Assembly: GCA_030765065.1 (NCBI GenBank)
Contig: CM060989.1
Span: 56,372,001 to 56,436,000 of the forward strand
Reading direction: 5' to 3'
DNA from: Deroplatys truncata
Lineage: Eukaryota; Arthropoda; Insecta; Mantodea; Mantidae
DNA: 64,000 bases
Program-made: the position numbers and the translations under genes
Part shown: in pieces, positions 47,233 to 57,537 of the stretch
Position numbering within the stretch: the stretch's first letter is position 1
Layout of the letters: the number at the start of each line of letters is the position of its first letter
Notes under the pieces: model-generated
What the model was told of the DNA's origin: nothing
Database searches by the model: none
Seen by the model: the letters and a program-made list of their open reading frames with translations, nothing else

Positions 47233-47944
47233 CCATACATCAAATGAATCCATGGCACTAATTGAAGGTTTCTTTGACGACCGGATAATTTCCAAGAACC
47301 TGTGGCCACCGAGATCTCCGGATTTGACATCGCCGGACTTCGTTCTATGGGGTTACTTAAATGACAGGGTTTATGCCACACGTCACCAGACATTGGACGA
47401 TCTGAAGCACAGCATTCATTACACAGGAGATTCATGCTATTGACAACAGAGTCGTCCAACGAGTGGCCAGTAACATGGAAAGATGTGTTGAGTTGTGCCT
47501 TATGCAGGATGGAGGACATTTTCAACATTTGCTATAGAGGTAAATAATCTCGCAAAATTCCTCTGCATTTCAGGTATAATAAATTGTCACTAGCATAACT
47601 CGTTCTCAAACAAAGAAATAAATCATCCTGTACATTTGCTAGACATTATTTTAATAATCTGTCCAAACTCTATTCTTGTCCAATACCTGATTTAGCCACC
47701 TAGGCACTGAATCACTCGTCGCCCTCTGGGAACACTGTCATGAAATGTGGCAATATATGCGTTTAGAGTCAGAGATGTCTAGGCGGTTAAATCAGGTGTT
47801 GCATACGAATGGAGATTGATTGGACAGATTATTAAAATAATGTCTAGTAAATGTGTCCTTTTTGAGAGTAAAAAGTATAATATATTTCAGTTTTACATTA
47901 TGTTGCCATTAAAACTTTTTTTTTCGTGGAGATATTGTACAAAC

Positions 47945-48127
47945 CATTTATTATTTATTTATTGTGGCAGAGCTAAGGCCATTTGGCCTTCTCTTCCGCT
48001 TAACCACTTATTCCGATCACATCGATGGTACATAGATAATATCTAAAGGAACACAAAACAGAAATAACACAAATATTAGAGGAATAGTTAAGTTAATTGA
48101 AAATATAGAGAAACTAAGTTAATATTA
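47945..48127 (-). mobile_element. possible retroelement 3' end or SINE tail
   Basis: On the minus strand GGAAGAGAAGGCCAAATGG and GCTCTGCCACAATAAATAAA end in an (AATA)n-type tail, as retroposons do. It interrupts the right inner arm of the foldback. No coding sequence or Pol III box seen. Confidence 0.35.
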
Positions 48128-48489
48128 ATGAATATCTTAAAGCATTTTTGGAAACATGTCCGTGTGTATGTCTGTCTGTCTGTCTGTGAACAGCATAACT
48201 TAGAAACGAACAGTCCGATAAACACCAAACTTGGTATTTAGGTTCAGTATCTTCCAGAGATGCGACACGAAGGTTTTCAAGAAAATCCCCCCAACCCAGA
48301 TTACCCTTTACATGTAATATTTTTGGAACATTTTAATTTTCTCAAAAATGGCTCTAATGATTTTGATTAAAATATCATATGTTGAAGATACTTTCATGAC
48401 AAATGAAATGTATATCTTGAATTTTCTGGGAATGTCTCCAAAAGTATTCTTCATTGTGAACGACTTTTGCATAACTGGTAAACCATAAA
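48128..48489 (-). mobile_element. family H, subfamily A, left part of a split copy
   Basis: Begins at AAAGCATTTTTGGAAACATG (3' hairpin missing), passes the microsatellite GTGTGTATGTCTGTCTGTCT and stops at AACTGGTAAACCATAA. The copy resumes at 49393 beyond an inserted plus-strand element. Confidence 0.85.
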
Positions 48490-48492
48490 AAA

Positions 48493-49392
48493 TCTGATGT
48501 GTTACACTCACATGACTTTCTCTACTCTTGTACAAACTATTTTTACAAACGCTTATTCTCCATCTACTTCATGTTAATCGAGATAAACATTTGCAGACTC
48601 TATCTTATTGCTAAGTTTCTTGTAGATGCAAGGGGTATATATATATATTTACAAGGGCAATATAGAAATACAGTAGCCTTTAAGCACATACATATCTCTT
48701 AATAGCTGGTTGCTAGGTGAAGCACTATTCCCTTTGCCACAGATTAATACTCTTTGCATATCCAAGACAAAAAAATGAATAACGAATTCCCATTTGAGAA
48801 AATAAGTATTGAAAAATTTAAGGGAATAACAAGCAATATCTCGAAAATGGTTCACTCAACAAAAAAAATGTATATGACATAAATTGTGTATTTTAACGCG
48901 ATCTACATTTTTTGTGTAGTAAAATTTTGTCTATCTCTTATGGTTTACCAGTTTACCAAAAGTCGTTCACAATGAAGAATACTTGTGGAGATATTCCCAG
49001 AAAATTCAAGATATACATTTTATTTGTCATGAAAATATCTTAAACATATGATATTTTAATCAAAATCGTTAGAGCCATTTTTGAGAAAATTAAAATTTTC
49101 GAAATATCTTCCATGTAAAGGGTACTCTGGGGTGGGGGTTTTTCCTCAAAACCTTCGTGTCGCATCTCTGGAAGATACTGAACCTAAATACCAAGTTTGG
49201 TGTTTATCCGACTGTTCGTTTCTGATTTATGCTGTTCACAGACAGACACACAGACACACGGACATGTTTCCAAAAATGCTTTTTTTGGATTCAGGGGATC
49301 TCAAAACATGTATTTCCGGTGAAATCTCGATATCGGTTTTTTGGGTGGAATACAATAATTCCCCTGCTTACTATACGTAGTAGAGAAAGTAA
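48493..49392 (+). mobile_element. family H, subfamily B, inserted in another copy
   Basis: 900 bp, complete from TCTGATGTGTTACACTCACA to AGAGAAAGTAA. Left and right neighbours are the two parts of one minus-strand copy, with about 25 bp of it missing at the junction. Direct evidence of insertion into an A-run (ACACAAAAAATGTAG in intact relatives). Microsatellite CAGACAGACACACAGACACA. Confidence 0.92.
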
Positions 49393-49757
49393 AAATGTAG
49401 ATCGCGTTAAAATACATACTTTATGTCATATACATTTTTTGTTGTTGGGTGAACCATTTTCGAGATATTCCTTGTTATTCCCTTAAATTTTCCAATACTT
49501 ATACTTTTTCTCAAATTCTTTATTCATTTTTTTTGTCCTGGTAATGCAAAGAGAATGGAATACTCCACATAGCAACCAGCTGTTAAAATATTTGACTATC
49601 GCTTAAAGCCTACCAATTCCCCTTGCACCTACAAGAAAATTAGCAATAAGATTAACATCTCGATATCTCGATTAACATGAAGCATGTGGAGAATAAGCGT
49701 TTGTAAAAATAGTTTGTACAAGAGTAGAGAAAGCCATGTGAGTGTAACACATCAGAA
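49393..49757 (-). mobile_element. family H, subfamily A, right part of the split copy
   Basis: Resumes AAATGTAGATCGCGTTAAAA and ends normally at GAGTAGAGAAAGCCATGTGA and CATCAGA. It in turn cuts the end of the CR1-like fragment. Confidence 0.88.
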
Positions 49758-50238
49758 GTTTTTAAACTAAAATCTGCAACCTGTGACGAAAAGCTTATAT
49801 GACAGCCCCTTACATTTTGTGGAAGTAAATTCCAGAGCCTAGCAACCTTCACAGTAAAAGATGACGAGTATAGAGATGTTGGATGAAGTGGTATTGAAAG
49901 TATGTGACGATTTCCCGAGCGTGTATGAAGGCTGTGAGACGAGGACAAACTTTTAAAGCGAGAAGCTAGGTATGTAGGGGAAGAAGTGTGAATAAGTTTA
50001 AAGAGAAGTAAAAGACAATGGATGTTTCTACGGTCAACCAAATGGAACCATGACAACTGGTGGAGAGATGGTGTTATATGATCGTAACGACGTACATCGC
50101 AGATGTAACGTACACATGTATTGTGAGCTAACTGTAATTTACGTGACAGATCAGGTCTTAAGTCTGTGAGGAGGGAATTGCAATAATCAAAGTGGAGTAT
50201 CACCATTGTTTGTACCAAAGTCTTTCTTAGGTTCCTAG

Positions 50239-51287
50239 TGCGGCAGTATCTCCTCCTGTCCGATGTTGTGGTTTTTTAATGCCCGTTGCTCGCGGCTTAC
50301 CTCTCTGCAGCCTCCGCGTTGACTCCAGATGTTCGAAGTATGCTGGTTCTCTGCATTTTTATCCTCGGCTAGCTGAAGTAATTTCTAGAATATGTGAGAG
50401 CATGGACTTTTCCTTGGTAAAGGAAACGTAGATCTCGGGTGTGGCAAAGGAGAAAATAGACGTACTTTAGTTACAAAAAGATGACACTGCTGTTTCTTTT
50501 ATTTAGCTACTTCTGGTGGTACACAACACTGATATTGCCGCCGTTAAAACACTGTCCACTGCTGTCGAAACACGGCACTGATATGACGCGAAGTTTATAT
50601 ACTTATTAGATCTCTTTACGCGTAGCGATTCTTATGTGTGTTGCGAAATCTGTCTCAATTCACTTTTGGCGCGATATCTCTCAAGTATCCTGCAGCATCT
50701 CTCCCTGCCTGTAGTTTAGAAAATGACCCCGAATTTGTTCCTAGCAGATCCATTTATAGTCGCAGGCTTTTTGGGCTGCTTCATTTCCTATTGGCGCATT
50801 TTTAGCGCAACTCAACGCGTCTCACAATTTCATATAACTTACAGGGTTCTCATTGGTCCAAGTTTAACATAAATCGCGGCTTTCCTAAATTTACCGTTAA
50901 GCTAGTTGTCTCTCTCACTTGGTCACGGCGAATTATCGTATAAAGGAACAAAAACTCTACACCCTCGCTGTATGAACAATGCCCCTGCTACCAGAGAGAC
51001 ATCTTAAAACTAGACTTTTTGCCTTCGAAGACACTATTCCTGCAGCTAAAATATCTCGTCGTGGACAATATTTTAACATAGCGCTTAAATTATTTACATT
51101 AAACAATTTATAACTCCTCTAATATTAGTAACCTAAATACAGACATATCGTTAAATCACCCTTCTTAAGCTACACAGGCAGTAAAAGTAAAAGATACGTA
51201 CATAGCATGATTTAACCTCACTAAAAATTAATTAATCAAATTATTAATAATTACATATCTCGGGCTCGGCCTAAAATTACCGTTTCA
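50239..51287 (-). mobile_element. solo LTR, 1049 bp
   Basis: Bounded by a 4-bp duplication CTAG (50235-50238, 51288-51291). Its ends are TG...CA on either strand (TGCGGCAG / GTTTCA). On the minus strand TATATAAACTTCGCG followed by ATATCAGTGCC looks like a TATA box and insect initiator, and a CCAAT box lies upstream, which suggests minus orientation. No internal region or second LTR, so it is a recombination product. A 4-bp duplication fits Gypsy-like elements. Confidence 0.88.
50590..50625 (-). promoter_or_regulatory. TATA box and initiator of the solo LTR
   Basis: TATATAAACTTCGCGTCATA leads to ATCAGTG within about 25 bases, the spacing and TCAGT motif expected of an insect core promoter. 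Predicted only from sequence. Confidence 0.4.
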
Positions 51288-51611
51288 CTAGGCAGGGGCG
51301 TATTTAAACGCTTGAAAGTGTGGATTAAAGAATTTATTTTCCTATAAATTTCAGTAATATGATTGTCCCAACTAAGTTTACATGACTTTGTCATGTCCCA
51401 TGATGAAGAGTAAAGCTATTGCTCAACGCTATATATATTCATATATGAATAATCTAGAATTGTGTACGTAAAACAGGACGCCACTGTATACGCTAAAAGG
51501 TAAACAGATACACGCCCTCCTCCTGCTACATATATTCGCATGTGAAGGCCAGTAGAATGCCTCCCAAAGCTGTGAGGACGAAATAAATGGAAGCTAGTGT
51601 ATCACCCTGTT

Positions 51612-52434
51612 TTTACTACCTCTGCCACGTACATAATAGGGAAAGAAGGTATTGCATTTCACCCAAAAATTCGATACCAAGATTTCACCGTAAATACATG
51701 TTTGAGGTCTCCTGAGCCGGAAAAAAAAAACTTTTAGAAATACACCCGTGTGTTTGTTTTTGTGTGTCTGTGAACAGCATAACTCAAAAACGAAATGTCA
51801 AATAAGTAGCAAACTTGGTATTTAAGTTCAGAAACTACCCTTTACATGGAACATTTTTCGATTTTTTTATTTTCTGAATGGGTCTAACGATTTTGATTAA
51901 AGTACCATACATTAAAGATATTTACTTGACAAATAAAATGCATATCTTGAAGTTTTGGGGAATAACTTGTGAAGTCCTCTTCATTCGGAAAGAAATTTAT
52001 AATCTTGCATAACTGGTAAACGTTAAGCGACAGACAGAAACTTACTGCACAAAAATGTAGATCCCTTTAAAACACACACTTTAAAGAACTATTTTTGTGG
52101 CATCAGCCATTTCCGAGATATCCGTTATTAATGGTTCTAAGTGTTCAATAATTAGTCATTCTTTTAAAGTCCTGTCCATTTTCAACTGTTTCTCGCGATG
52201 TTATGGAAAGAGTATTGAATTTTAAGCCCAGCATATTATAACGTCCATTCTAAAACATTTGACTATCGCTGTTCCCTTGTATCTATAATGAAATGTGTAA
52301 TGCAGCTATTTGTGAAAAGGTTTATCTCGATTAAAATGAAGTAGATAGAATAATAAACTTTCGTAAGAATGATTTGTATACCCACTAATAAGCGATAACG
52401 AGTAGGGAAAGTCATCTGAATGTAACATATCAGA
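51612..52434 (-). mobile_element. family H, subfamily C, full-length
   Basis: From TTTTACTACCTCTGCCACGT to GAGTAGGGAAAGTCATCTGA. C-type 5' module (TCTCGCGATGTTATGGAAAG). It starts just outside the foldback end at 51609. Microsatellite GTGTGTTTGTTTTTGTGTGT. Confidence 0.88.
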
Positions 52435-52774
52435 TTTTAATGACCTTTTTCAACCCTTGGTTAAAAATCCAGAAAAGGAATATTTCCATATATTTTGGAG
52501 TAAATTAAATTTGGGAATTTAAGTTGAACTTGAGAGTAATGAATTGCTAATGAAATAATTTAATTATCAGATGCATCTGCTTCGACGTCATTGGGAAATA
52601 AGGATGTTCAAGCTTCAAGTATACAAATAAGTCTGTGGTCAAATAGTCAAAGTTCTCAAGCAATATAAAAAGAGCTCAAAAGAGTAGAAATAAAAAGGAT
52701 CAAAGCTCTAGGATAGATATATGAAACATGAAAAGGAATTACGAAATCTGCAAAAGAATTTGTGCCTAAAATAG
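52435..52774. other. unassigned sequence
   Basis: No feature recognised before the mariner's left TA. Confidence 0.35.
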
Positions 52775-52776
52775 TA

Positions 52777-54027
52777 CGTGGGCTGTCCCGGAAGTACTCG
52801 ACCTAACAAAGAAAGCACAACAATTTTGGAAAAAAACATCTTCATAGTCTCCTTTCAGCTCGATACACTTTTCCCAGCGATGTTCAATGCCCTGTTTATA
52901 GTGAGAACCCTCGAGTTCTGCAAAATAGCCATCAACTGCAAACCCCACGTCCTCATTGTTGGCAAATCTTTTACCACCAAGGCATTTCTTCAACTTTGGA
53001 AACAGAAAATAATCAGAGGGGGTTAATTCTGGCGAATAGGGTGCATGAGGAAGCAATTCGAACTTTATCTCATTGACTTGGCCATGGTGATAATGGATGT
53101 GTGAACTGGTGCATTGTCTTGATGAAACAGAACTTTCTTTTCCACTAAATGCGGCCGTTTTTGCTTGATTTCATCATTCAAAGGCTGCAATAAGTTTGCA
53201 TAATACTCGCCATTGATTGCTTTTCCTTTTTGAACATAATTAATGAAAATTATCCCACGCGCATCCCAAAAAAAAACTGACACCATGACCTTGACTGCAG
53301 GTGAAACTGTCTTCGCCTTTTTTGGAGCCGATTCTGCCCTTTCAATCCACTGTTTTGTCTGTTCCTTCGTCTCAGGCGTGAAGCGATGTACCCATGTTTC
53401 ATCCATGGTTATGAATCGACGCAAAAACTCGAAACATCGCCGAACACTCGACTGAAACATCCTCACGACGCTGCTTTTGTTCCACCGGCACCCATCTTGC
53501 GCACAGCTTTCTCATGTCTAAATGTTCAGTCAGTATGCAATGTACAGAACTTTTTGAAATGCCTATGATGTCCACTAGCTCGCGCACTTTCAGTCGACGG
53601 TCATCCAATATCATTTTGTGCATTTTCTTCACAATTTCTGGCATGGTCACCTCATTTGGTCGACCATTGCGATGTTCGTCTTGGCAGCTCGTACGGTCTC
53701 GCTTAAACTCTGCCACCCAATATTTTACTGTTGTAAACGAAGGAGCAGACTCCCTCAGAGTAGAATCTAGCTCAGGTTTAATATTAGTTGGACTAAGACC
53801 TTTCAAATGAAAGTATTGTATCACATAACGATGACCAGTTTTATCCATGTTTACAAATTCGCTGAGAGAGTTCACTATTAATGGCTGCCAAGCAATTACT
53901 AAACAACGTAGCATCGTCAAACTTCAAACTTAAGCTTTATAAGGGTGGTACTTTCTGCCATAGCCATTTGTTTGAAACAACAACCGCTATATATACATCA
54001 GGTCGGCTACTTCTGGGTCTGCCCTCG
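52777..54027 (-). mobile_element. mariner element (copy 2), 1251 bp
   Basis: Ends CGTGGGCTGTCCCGGAAGTA and TACTTCTGGGTCTGCCCTCG, TA duplications at 52775-52776 and 54028-54029. Full length for a mariner and better preserved than copy 1 at 24474. Confidence 0.95.
52790..53848 (-). pseudogene. mariner transposase (DD34D), two frameshifts
   Basis: Start at MDKTGH (53848). The N-terminal frame (to 53399) has the two helix-turn-helix units FTTVKYWVAEFKRDRTSC and RELVDIIGISKSSVHCIL. A shift near 53460 leads to RRFITMDETWVHRFTPETK (first Asp) and VLFHQDNAPVHTS (second Asp). Another shift near 53060 leads to YSPELTPSDYFLFPKLKKCL (third Asp). All three catalytic Asp are present and only two indels separate the pieces, so inactivation is comparatively recent. 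The C-terminal extension reads into the terminal repeat. Confidence 0.93.
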
Positions 54028-54029
54028 TA

Positions 54030-54695
54030 TGTTGCTGTAGAAGATATGCTAACAAGTATATGGGGAATCATAGGATTTAATAGTTACATCATTTTATAAG
54101 TGAGGTTCAACAGTGTCCCAAGATCAATAATTCTAGAAATGCGCAGGGTTTCTACCCTCCAATATGTCACAGTAGACTTTTAGTGAATTTCAATAACTCG
54201 CGTTCTCTATATAACATCCCAGGGTTACAATTTTGATTTCCTGACAGAGGTAAGACTGTTATACAAGAGACTTGCATGTTGATGTAATGGCGGATAATTC
54301 GAATGCAATAATTATGGAATCTGAAGAACCAGCCTAAATTTTACAAGCAGCGAGAGAGGGTAACTTTAGAATTACTGCCAAAAAAACAAAAGTCAAGGCG
54401 AAATAGCATATAACAGGTTTCATCAATGGTCCAAGGTAAGAAACGTGCAAACTAATTATAGTAAAAATGTGCTGCTGGCACATTTTGAAGACAAAGCCAA
54501 AACATGGATATGTTCAACCTTGTGTGCAAATTATTCTATGATCAAGCTGTGGCTCAATGTCAAGGACAACAAAGACACTACCAGATACTACAAGCGAATA
54601 GCATTCTTTAACGGATGTCTGAAGATTATCAGCCGAATTATACTCATAGCGTTCTTTACATCTAATGTTTTTTCTTACGCGTCGTGTTGAAAATG
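54030..54695. other. unassigned sequence
   Basis: About 670 bp. An 81-codon open frame at 54445-54690 has no recognised motif; not called. Confidence 0.4.
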
Positions 54696-54697
54696 TA

Positions 54698-56245
54698 CGG
54701 CACAAATTGCAGAACACATTCCTCACACGTAGACGAAGAAATTATGTTATATGAACATGGGTCCGGAAACGCTTTATTTTCATGTTACAACTCATTTTCT
54801 CGAACCCATTAATCATGTGAAACACACACGAACAGAACGTTAGAATCACGAGGAACATGCACTCTTGGTTACGTCTGGTTACGTTGTCATAGGTGCACCG
54901 CCAGTGTTTTGTTTTACATGTCGCTGTTGCCATGCGACTTACGTCATTGCTTGTTTACAGGTAACATCAACTGTTCCAGCGAGCAGTACGACGTTGGCAA
55001 GCACACGGGTTACTACGTACTAGTAGAGTTGATCACAGACTTGGCTCGTGCAATGGCAGTGTACACAAATGCAGAGATGGCAGATGCCCATTTGATGTAT
55101 GGATTAGCAGACGGCAATGGCGTTTGCGCTAAACGTTTGTACCGGGAGAAATTTCCAGAACGAAGGTGCCCCGACAGGAAAATGTTTGAAGCCATTGATC
55201 GTCGTCTTAGGGATCATGGACCATTTCAGCCTGATACTCACGTTCGAGGGAGGCCTAGAAGGACGAGGACACTGCAACGGGAGGCGGCAATTCTTCAGGC
55301 AGTTGACGACGACCCTAGTGTCAGTACAAGACAAGTAGCTGCAACAGTGAATGTTGACCGCATGACTGTCTGGCGAGTGTTACACGAGGTCTGGCTGTAT
55401 CCATACCATTTACAGCGTGTGCAGGCACTATCAGCAGCTGTTTCTCCTGCACGGGTACGTTTCTGTGAATGGTTTAAGCAACAAAGTGTCAACCCTAATT
55501 TTAGTGCAACGGTGAGACGTCGTTTCGACGAGATCAGATTGTAAATTATCACAATCCGCATGTATGGGCCGACGTGAATCCTCATGAAGCAAGTCATCAA
55601 CAAGGATTTTCTGTCAATGTTTGGGCCGGCATTGTTGGCGACTGTTTGGTTCTTCCACCCAGGCTCAACGGACAAAGTTACTATAATTTCGTAAAGAGTG
55701 TTCTACCTGATCTGATAACAGATGTGCCTTTAACTGTGCGACAAAACATGTACTTCATGCACGATGGAGCACCTCCTCATTTTGGTGTTAATGTCTGTCA
55801 GCTTCTAAATAAGAGATTCGGTGACAGATGGGTACATAAAGTGGACCAATTGCCTGGCCTCCACGCTCCCCGGACCTAAACCCACTGGGCTTTTATTTGT
55901 GGGTGCATTTGAAAGCTCTTGTGTATCGAACCCCAGTACCAGATGCTCAGAGTCTCCGTGCCCATATTATGGAAGGCTCTGCGAAACAATGCGCAATGCT
56001 CCAGGGATACATCAGCGCATCCGGGATTCACTACGACGGCGGGTTGATGCATGTATCAATGCTCACATCTCTTGTGAGAAAGAGTTGCACGTGGTATGCT
56101 GATACGTTCTATTCTTGTGTGTTTCCCATGATTAATGAGTTGGATAAAATGAGTTGTAACATGGAAACAAAGCGTTTCCAGACCCAGGTTCATATGACGT
56201 AATTTCTTCGTCGACATGTGAGGAATGTGTCTGCAATTTGTGCGG
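54698..56245 (+). mobile_element. Tc1/mariner-superfamily element with ~150-bp terminal inverted repeats
   Basis: Starts CGGCACAAATTGCAGAACAC and ends mirrored CTGCAATTTGTGCGG, with TA at 54696-54697 and 56246-56247. The arms 54698-54845 and 56100-56245 align over about 145 bp (CGAAGAAATTA, GTTACAACTCATTTT). Such long repeats are unusual beside the 28-30 bp of the mariners here. Confidence 0.92.
55053..56090 (+). pseudogene. DDE transposase with DUF4817-type N-terminus, catalytic residues lost
   Basis: Open from the Met at 55053 to 55541: MADAHLMYGLADGNG, RLYREKFPERRCPD (DUF4817-like helix-turn-helix), a GRPRRTRTLQ hinge, then STRQVAATVNVDRMTVWRVL (second HTH). At about 55510 a small deletion removes the TDEA block with the first catalytic Asp and shifts the frame. 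HNPHVWADVNPHEASHQQ, NVWAGIVGDCL and MHDGAPPHFGVNV (second Asp) follow. The third motif reads PDLNPLGFYLW, Gly where Asp is expected. Further shifts occur near 55850 and 55980. Inactive on three independent grounds. Confidence 0.92.
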
Positions 56246-56267
56246 TACAGTTTTGTTACATTATGTA

Positions 56268-56487
56268 TATTGGGCGTGAAAGACCGGTAATTTTGCTCAC
56301 AGGCTTGAGGTTTATTACGCGCCGTAATAAATCAATGACACGGGACCATCGGGTTTACTTCCCTTCCGAAGGAAATCATGCTAAGGATTTTTACGCCCGA
56401 AAAAAATCCATTGCCCTCCTCCGAGTTTGAACCCGAGACCTCGGGAACTAGAGGCTAGTATGGTAACCACTACACCACGGAGGACAT
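56268..56487 (-). mobile_element. SINE, same family as 6842-7195
   Basis: Head GTCCTCCGTGGTGTAGTGG (A box) at 56487, B box CGGGTTCAAACTCGGAGG. The body is colinear to TTACCGGTCTTTCACGCCCA. The ATT tail and terminal segment are absent. Confidence 0.87.
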
Positions 56488-56517
56488 CAGCCACGCTGAG
56501 CATTACAATATTATATA

Positions 56518-57342
56518 CAGTGTATAAAGAAAAACACACCTATAACTGTTAATATGTTGGGCGGGATGTTAAAGTGAACATTTTTCAAGAGGGAACCCAT
56601 GTCCGGAAATACATGGTCAAACATTCATGTTTGGGCAGATGAAAATCTGCGTGCGCAAGCGGTTGGAAGCAACCAATTCAGATTCGGCGTGAACGTATAG
56701 ACTGGAACAATTGATGACCAGATAATTGGGTCGTATCTACTGCCAAACAGACTAACAGGACGAACATACCTCACTTTTGTCAGAGATGTTCTTCCTATTC
56801 TACTTGATGTGGTACCACAACAGGTTCGTCAGGTAATGTGGTAGCAACATGACGGAGCTCCAGCTCACTTTGATGCAAATGTGTGGCCTCACCTAACGTC
56901 ACATACCCCAATCGATGGGTTGGTAGAGGGGGACCTGTGCCATGGTCACTGGATCTTACACTTCTTACTAATATCTGTGGGCTACCATGAAGACTATGCT
57001 GTATGCTAACCCTGTAACGTCAGAAGAGGACCTTATCAAATCCACGCAGCTTCTGAAATACTGGACACACAGTCGTACTTATTTAGCCTTGTGCGCCTGT
57101 CTTTGTGTACGCTTTGCATGCAAGTAGAAGGTCAACATTTGAACGCCTTTTGTAATTTGCTGCACAATGTGATGTTATTGTTGGGTTGCAACCCATCAAT
57201 ATATCCAAACCGTTCGCAAACTTCGACGACTCACAGCGTCCAAACTGTGTATTTGCGGACATGGGTTCCCTCTTGAAAAATGTCCACTTTAATGTTCCGC
57301 CCAACATACTAAGCGTTGTCGGTGTTTTTTTTATACACGCTG
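56518..57342 (+). mobile_element. Tc1/mariner-superfamily element, 825 bp, ~95-bp terminal repeats
   Basis: The left arm CAGTGTATAAAGAAAAACAC... and the right arm are inverted over about 95 bp (shared GGGAACCCATGTCCG). TA at 56516-56517 and 57343-57344. It holds only the middle of a transposase gene. Confidence 0.88.
56612..57130 (+). pseudogene. central fragment of a DDE transposase
   Basis: NIHVWADENLRAQAVGSNQF, LLPNRLTGRTYLTFVRDVLP and QHDGAPAHFDANVWPHL (second catalytic Asp) are readable with stops. The first Asp motif and the helix-turn-helix region are deleted; the third motif is lost in a garbled stretch after 56925. A PVTSEEDLI-like tail is recognisable near 57015. Related to the 54698 element at the family level. 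Confidence 0.82.
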
Positions 57343-57537
57343 TATACACAGGGCGGGCCATTTAAGTTGAGACTATACATTATCTCCAAAACTAAGCGTT
57401 GTAGAAAGAAATGCCTTTAATACTAAGTTGCCTGATATTATGGAGAAAAGTAAATGTCATTAGTCGTGTTTTATTTGGTGGACGTTGTGATGGTTATTTT
57501 AGGGTCAATTTAATTTTTTTAAATGGGAGCTACCTTT

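Larger units (their letters stand above)
46061..47537 (+). pseudogene. DDE transposase with DUF4817-type N-terminus, interrupted
   Basis: The N-terminus MEYTLNERLFLVKQYW and RAYRREFGVRNPP match the DUF4817-like helix-turn-helix of an arthropod Tc1/mariner group. The frame is open for 127 codons from 46061, then disrupted. WFTDEAWFRLSGYVKSNNSR near 46510 holds the first Asp, QQDGATCH near 46770 the second, and WPPRSPDLTSPDFVLWGYL near 47305 the third. All three catalytic Asp codons survive in separate pieces. The Jockey-like insertion falls just after the second motif. Without it the last two Asp are about 38 residues apart by my count. The product ends near DGGHFQHLL. Not functional because of the insertion, stops and shifts. 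Confidence 0.88.
45850..47630 (+). mobile_element. Tc1/mariner-superfamily element inserted in the foldback
   Basis: Ends CAGGATTATTTATGAAG and ATAAATCATCCTG are inverted, with TA duplications at 45848-45849 and 47631-47632. On both sides of it the foldback arm resumes (TTTACTCTCAAA, then ACATTTGCTAGACATT). It is 1781 bp including a 433-bp retroelement insertion, so about 1.34 kb originally. Confidence 0.88.
49770..51425 (-). pseudogene. CR1/L2-like non-LTR retrotransposon ORF2 C-terminus, split by a solo LTR
   Basis: The upstream part (51425-51292) reads WDMTKSCKLSWDNHITEIYR and KINSLIHTFKRLNTPLP. After the LTR, at 50234, the same frame continues RNLRKTLVQTMVILHFDYCN, LLTDLRPDLSRKLQLAHNTC and a long tail including FTVKVARLWNLLPQNVR, the familiar C-terminal block of CR1/L2/Daphne-type ORF2. 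Frame and sequence join without loss if the LTR and one CTAG are removed. The catalytic reverse transcriptase core is absent (5' truncation, with a stop upstream), and the 3' end runs into a family H copy at 49757. Confidence 0.85.
45525..51609. mobile_element. foldback-like element (member B) split by nested insertions
   Basis: The outer arms begin CAGGGTGCACTGGTTTCCAT (left) and mirror as GGAAGCTAGTGTATCACCCTG (right). Inner arms, 45725-45849 plus 47633-47700 against 47786-47945, are also inverted. An unpaired centre at about 47701-47785 is conserved in member A (14545-14620; shared GAATCACTCGTCGCC). The original element was probably under 2.3 kb. The rest is insertions: mariner 45850-47630, a retroelement tail, family H copies and a CR1-like fragment with a solo LTR. 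No own transposase seen. Confidence 0.7.
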
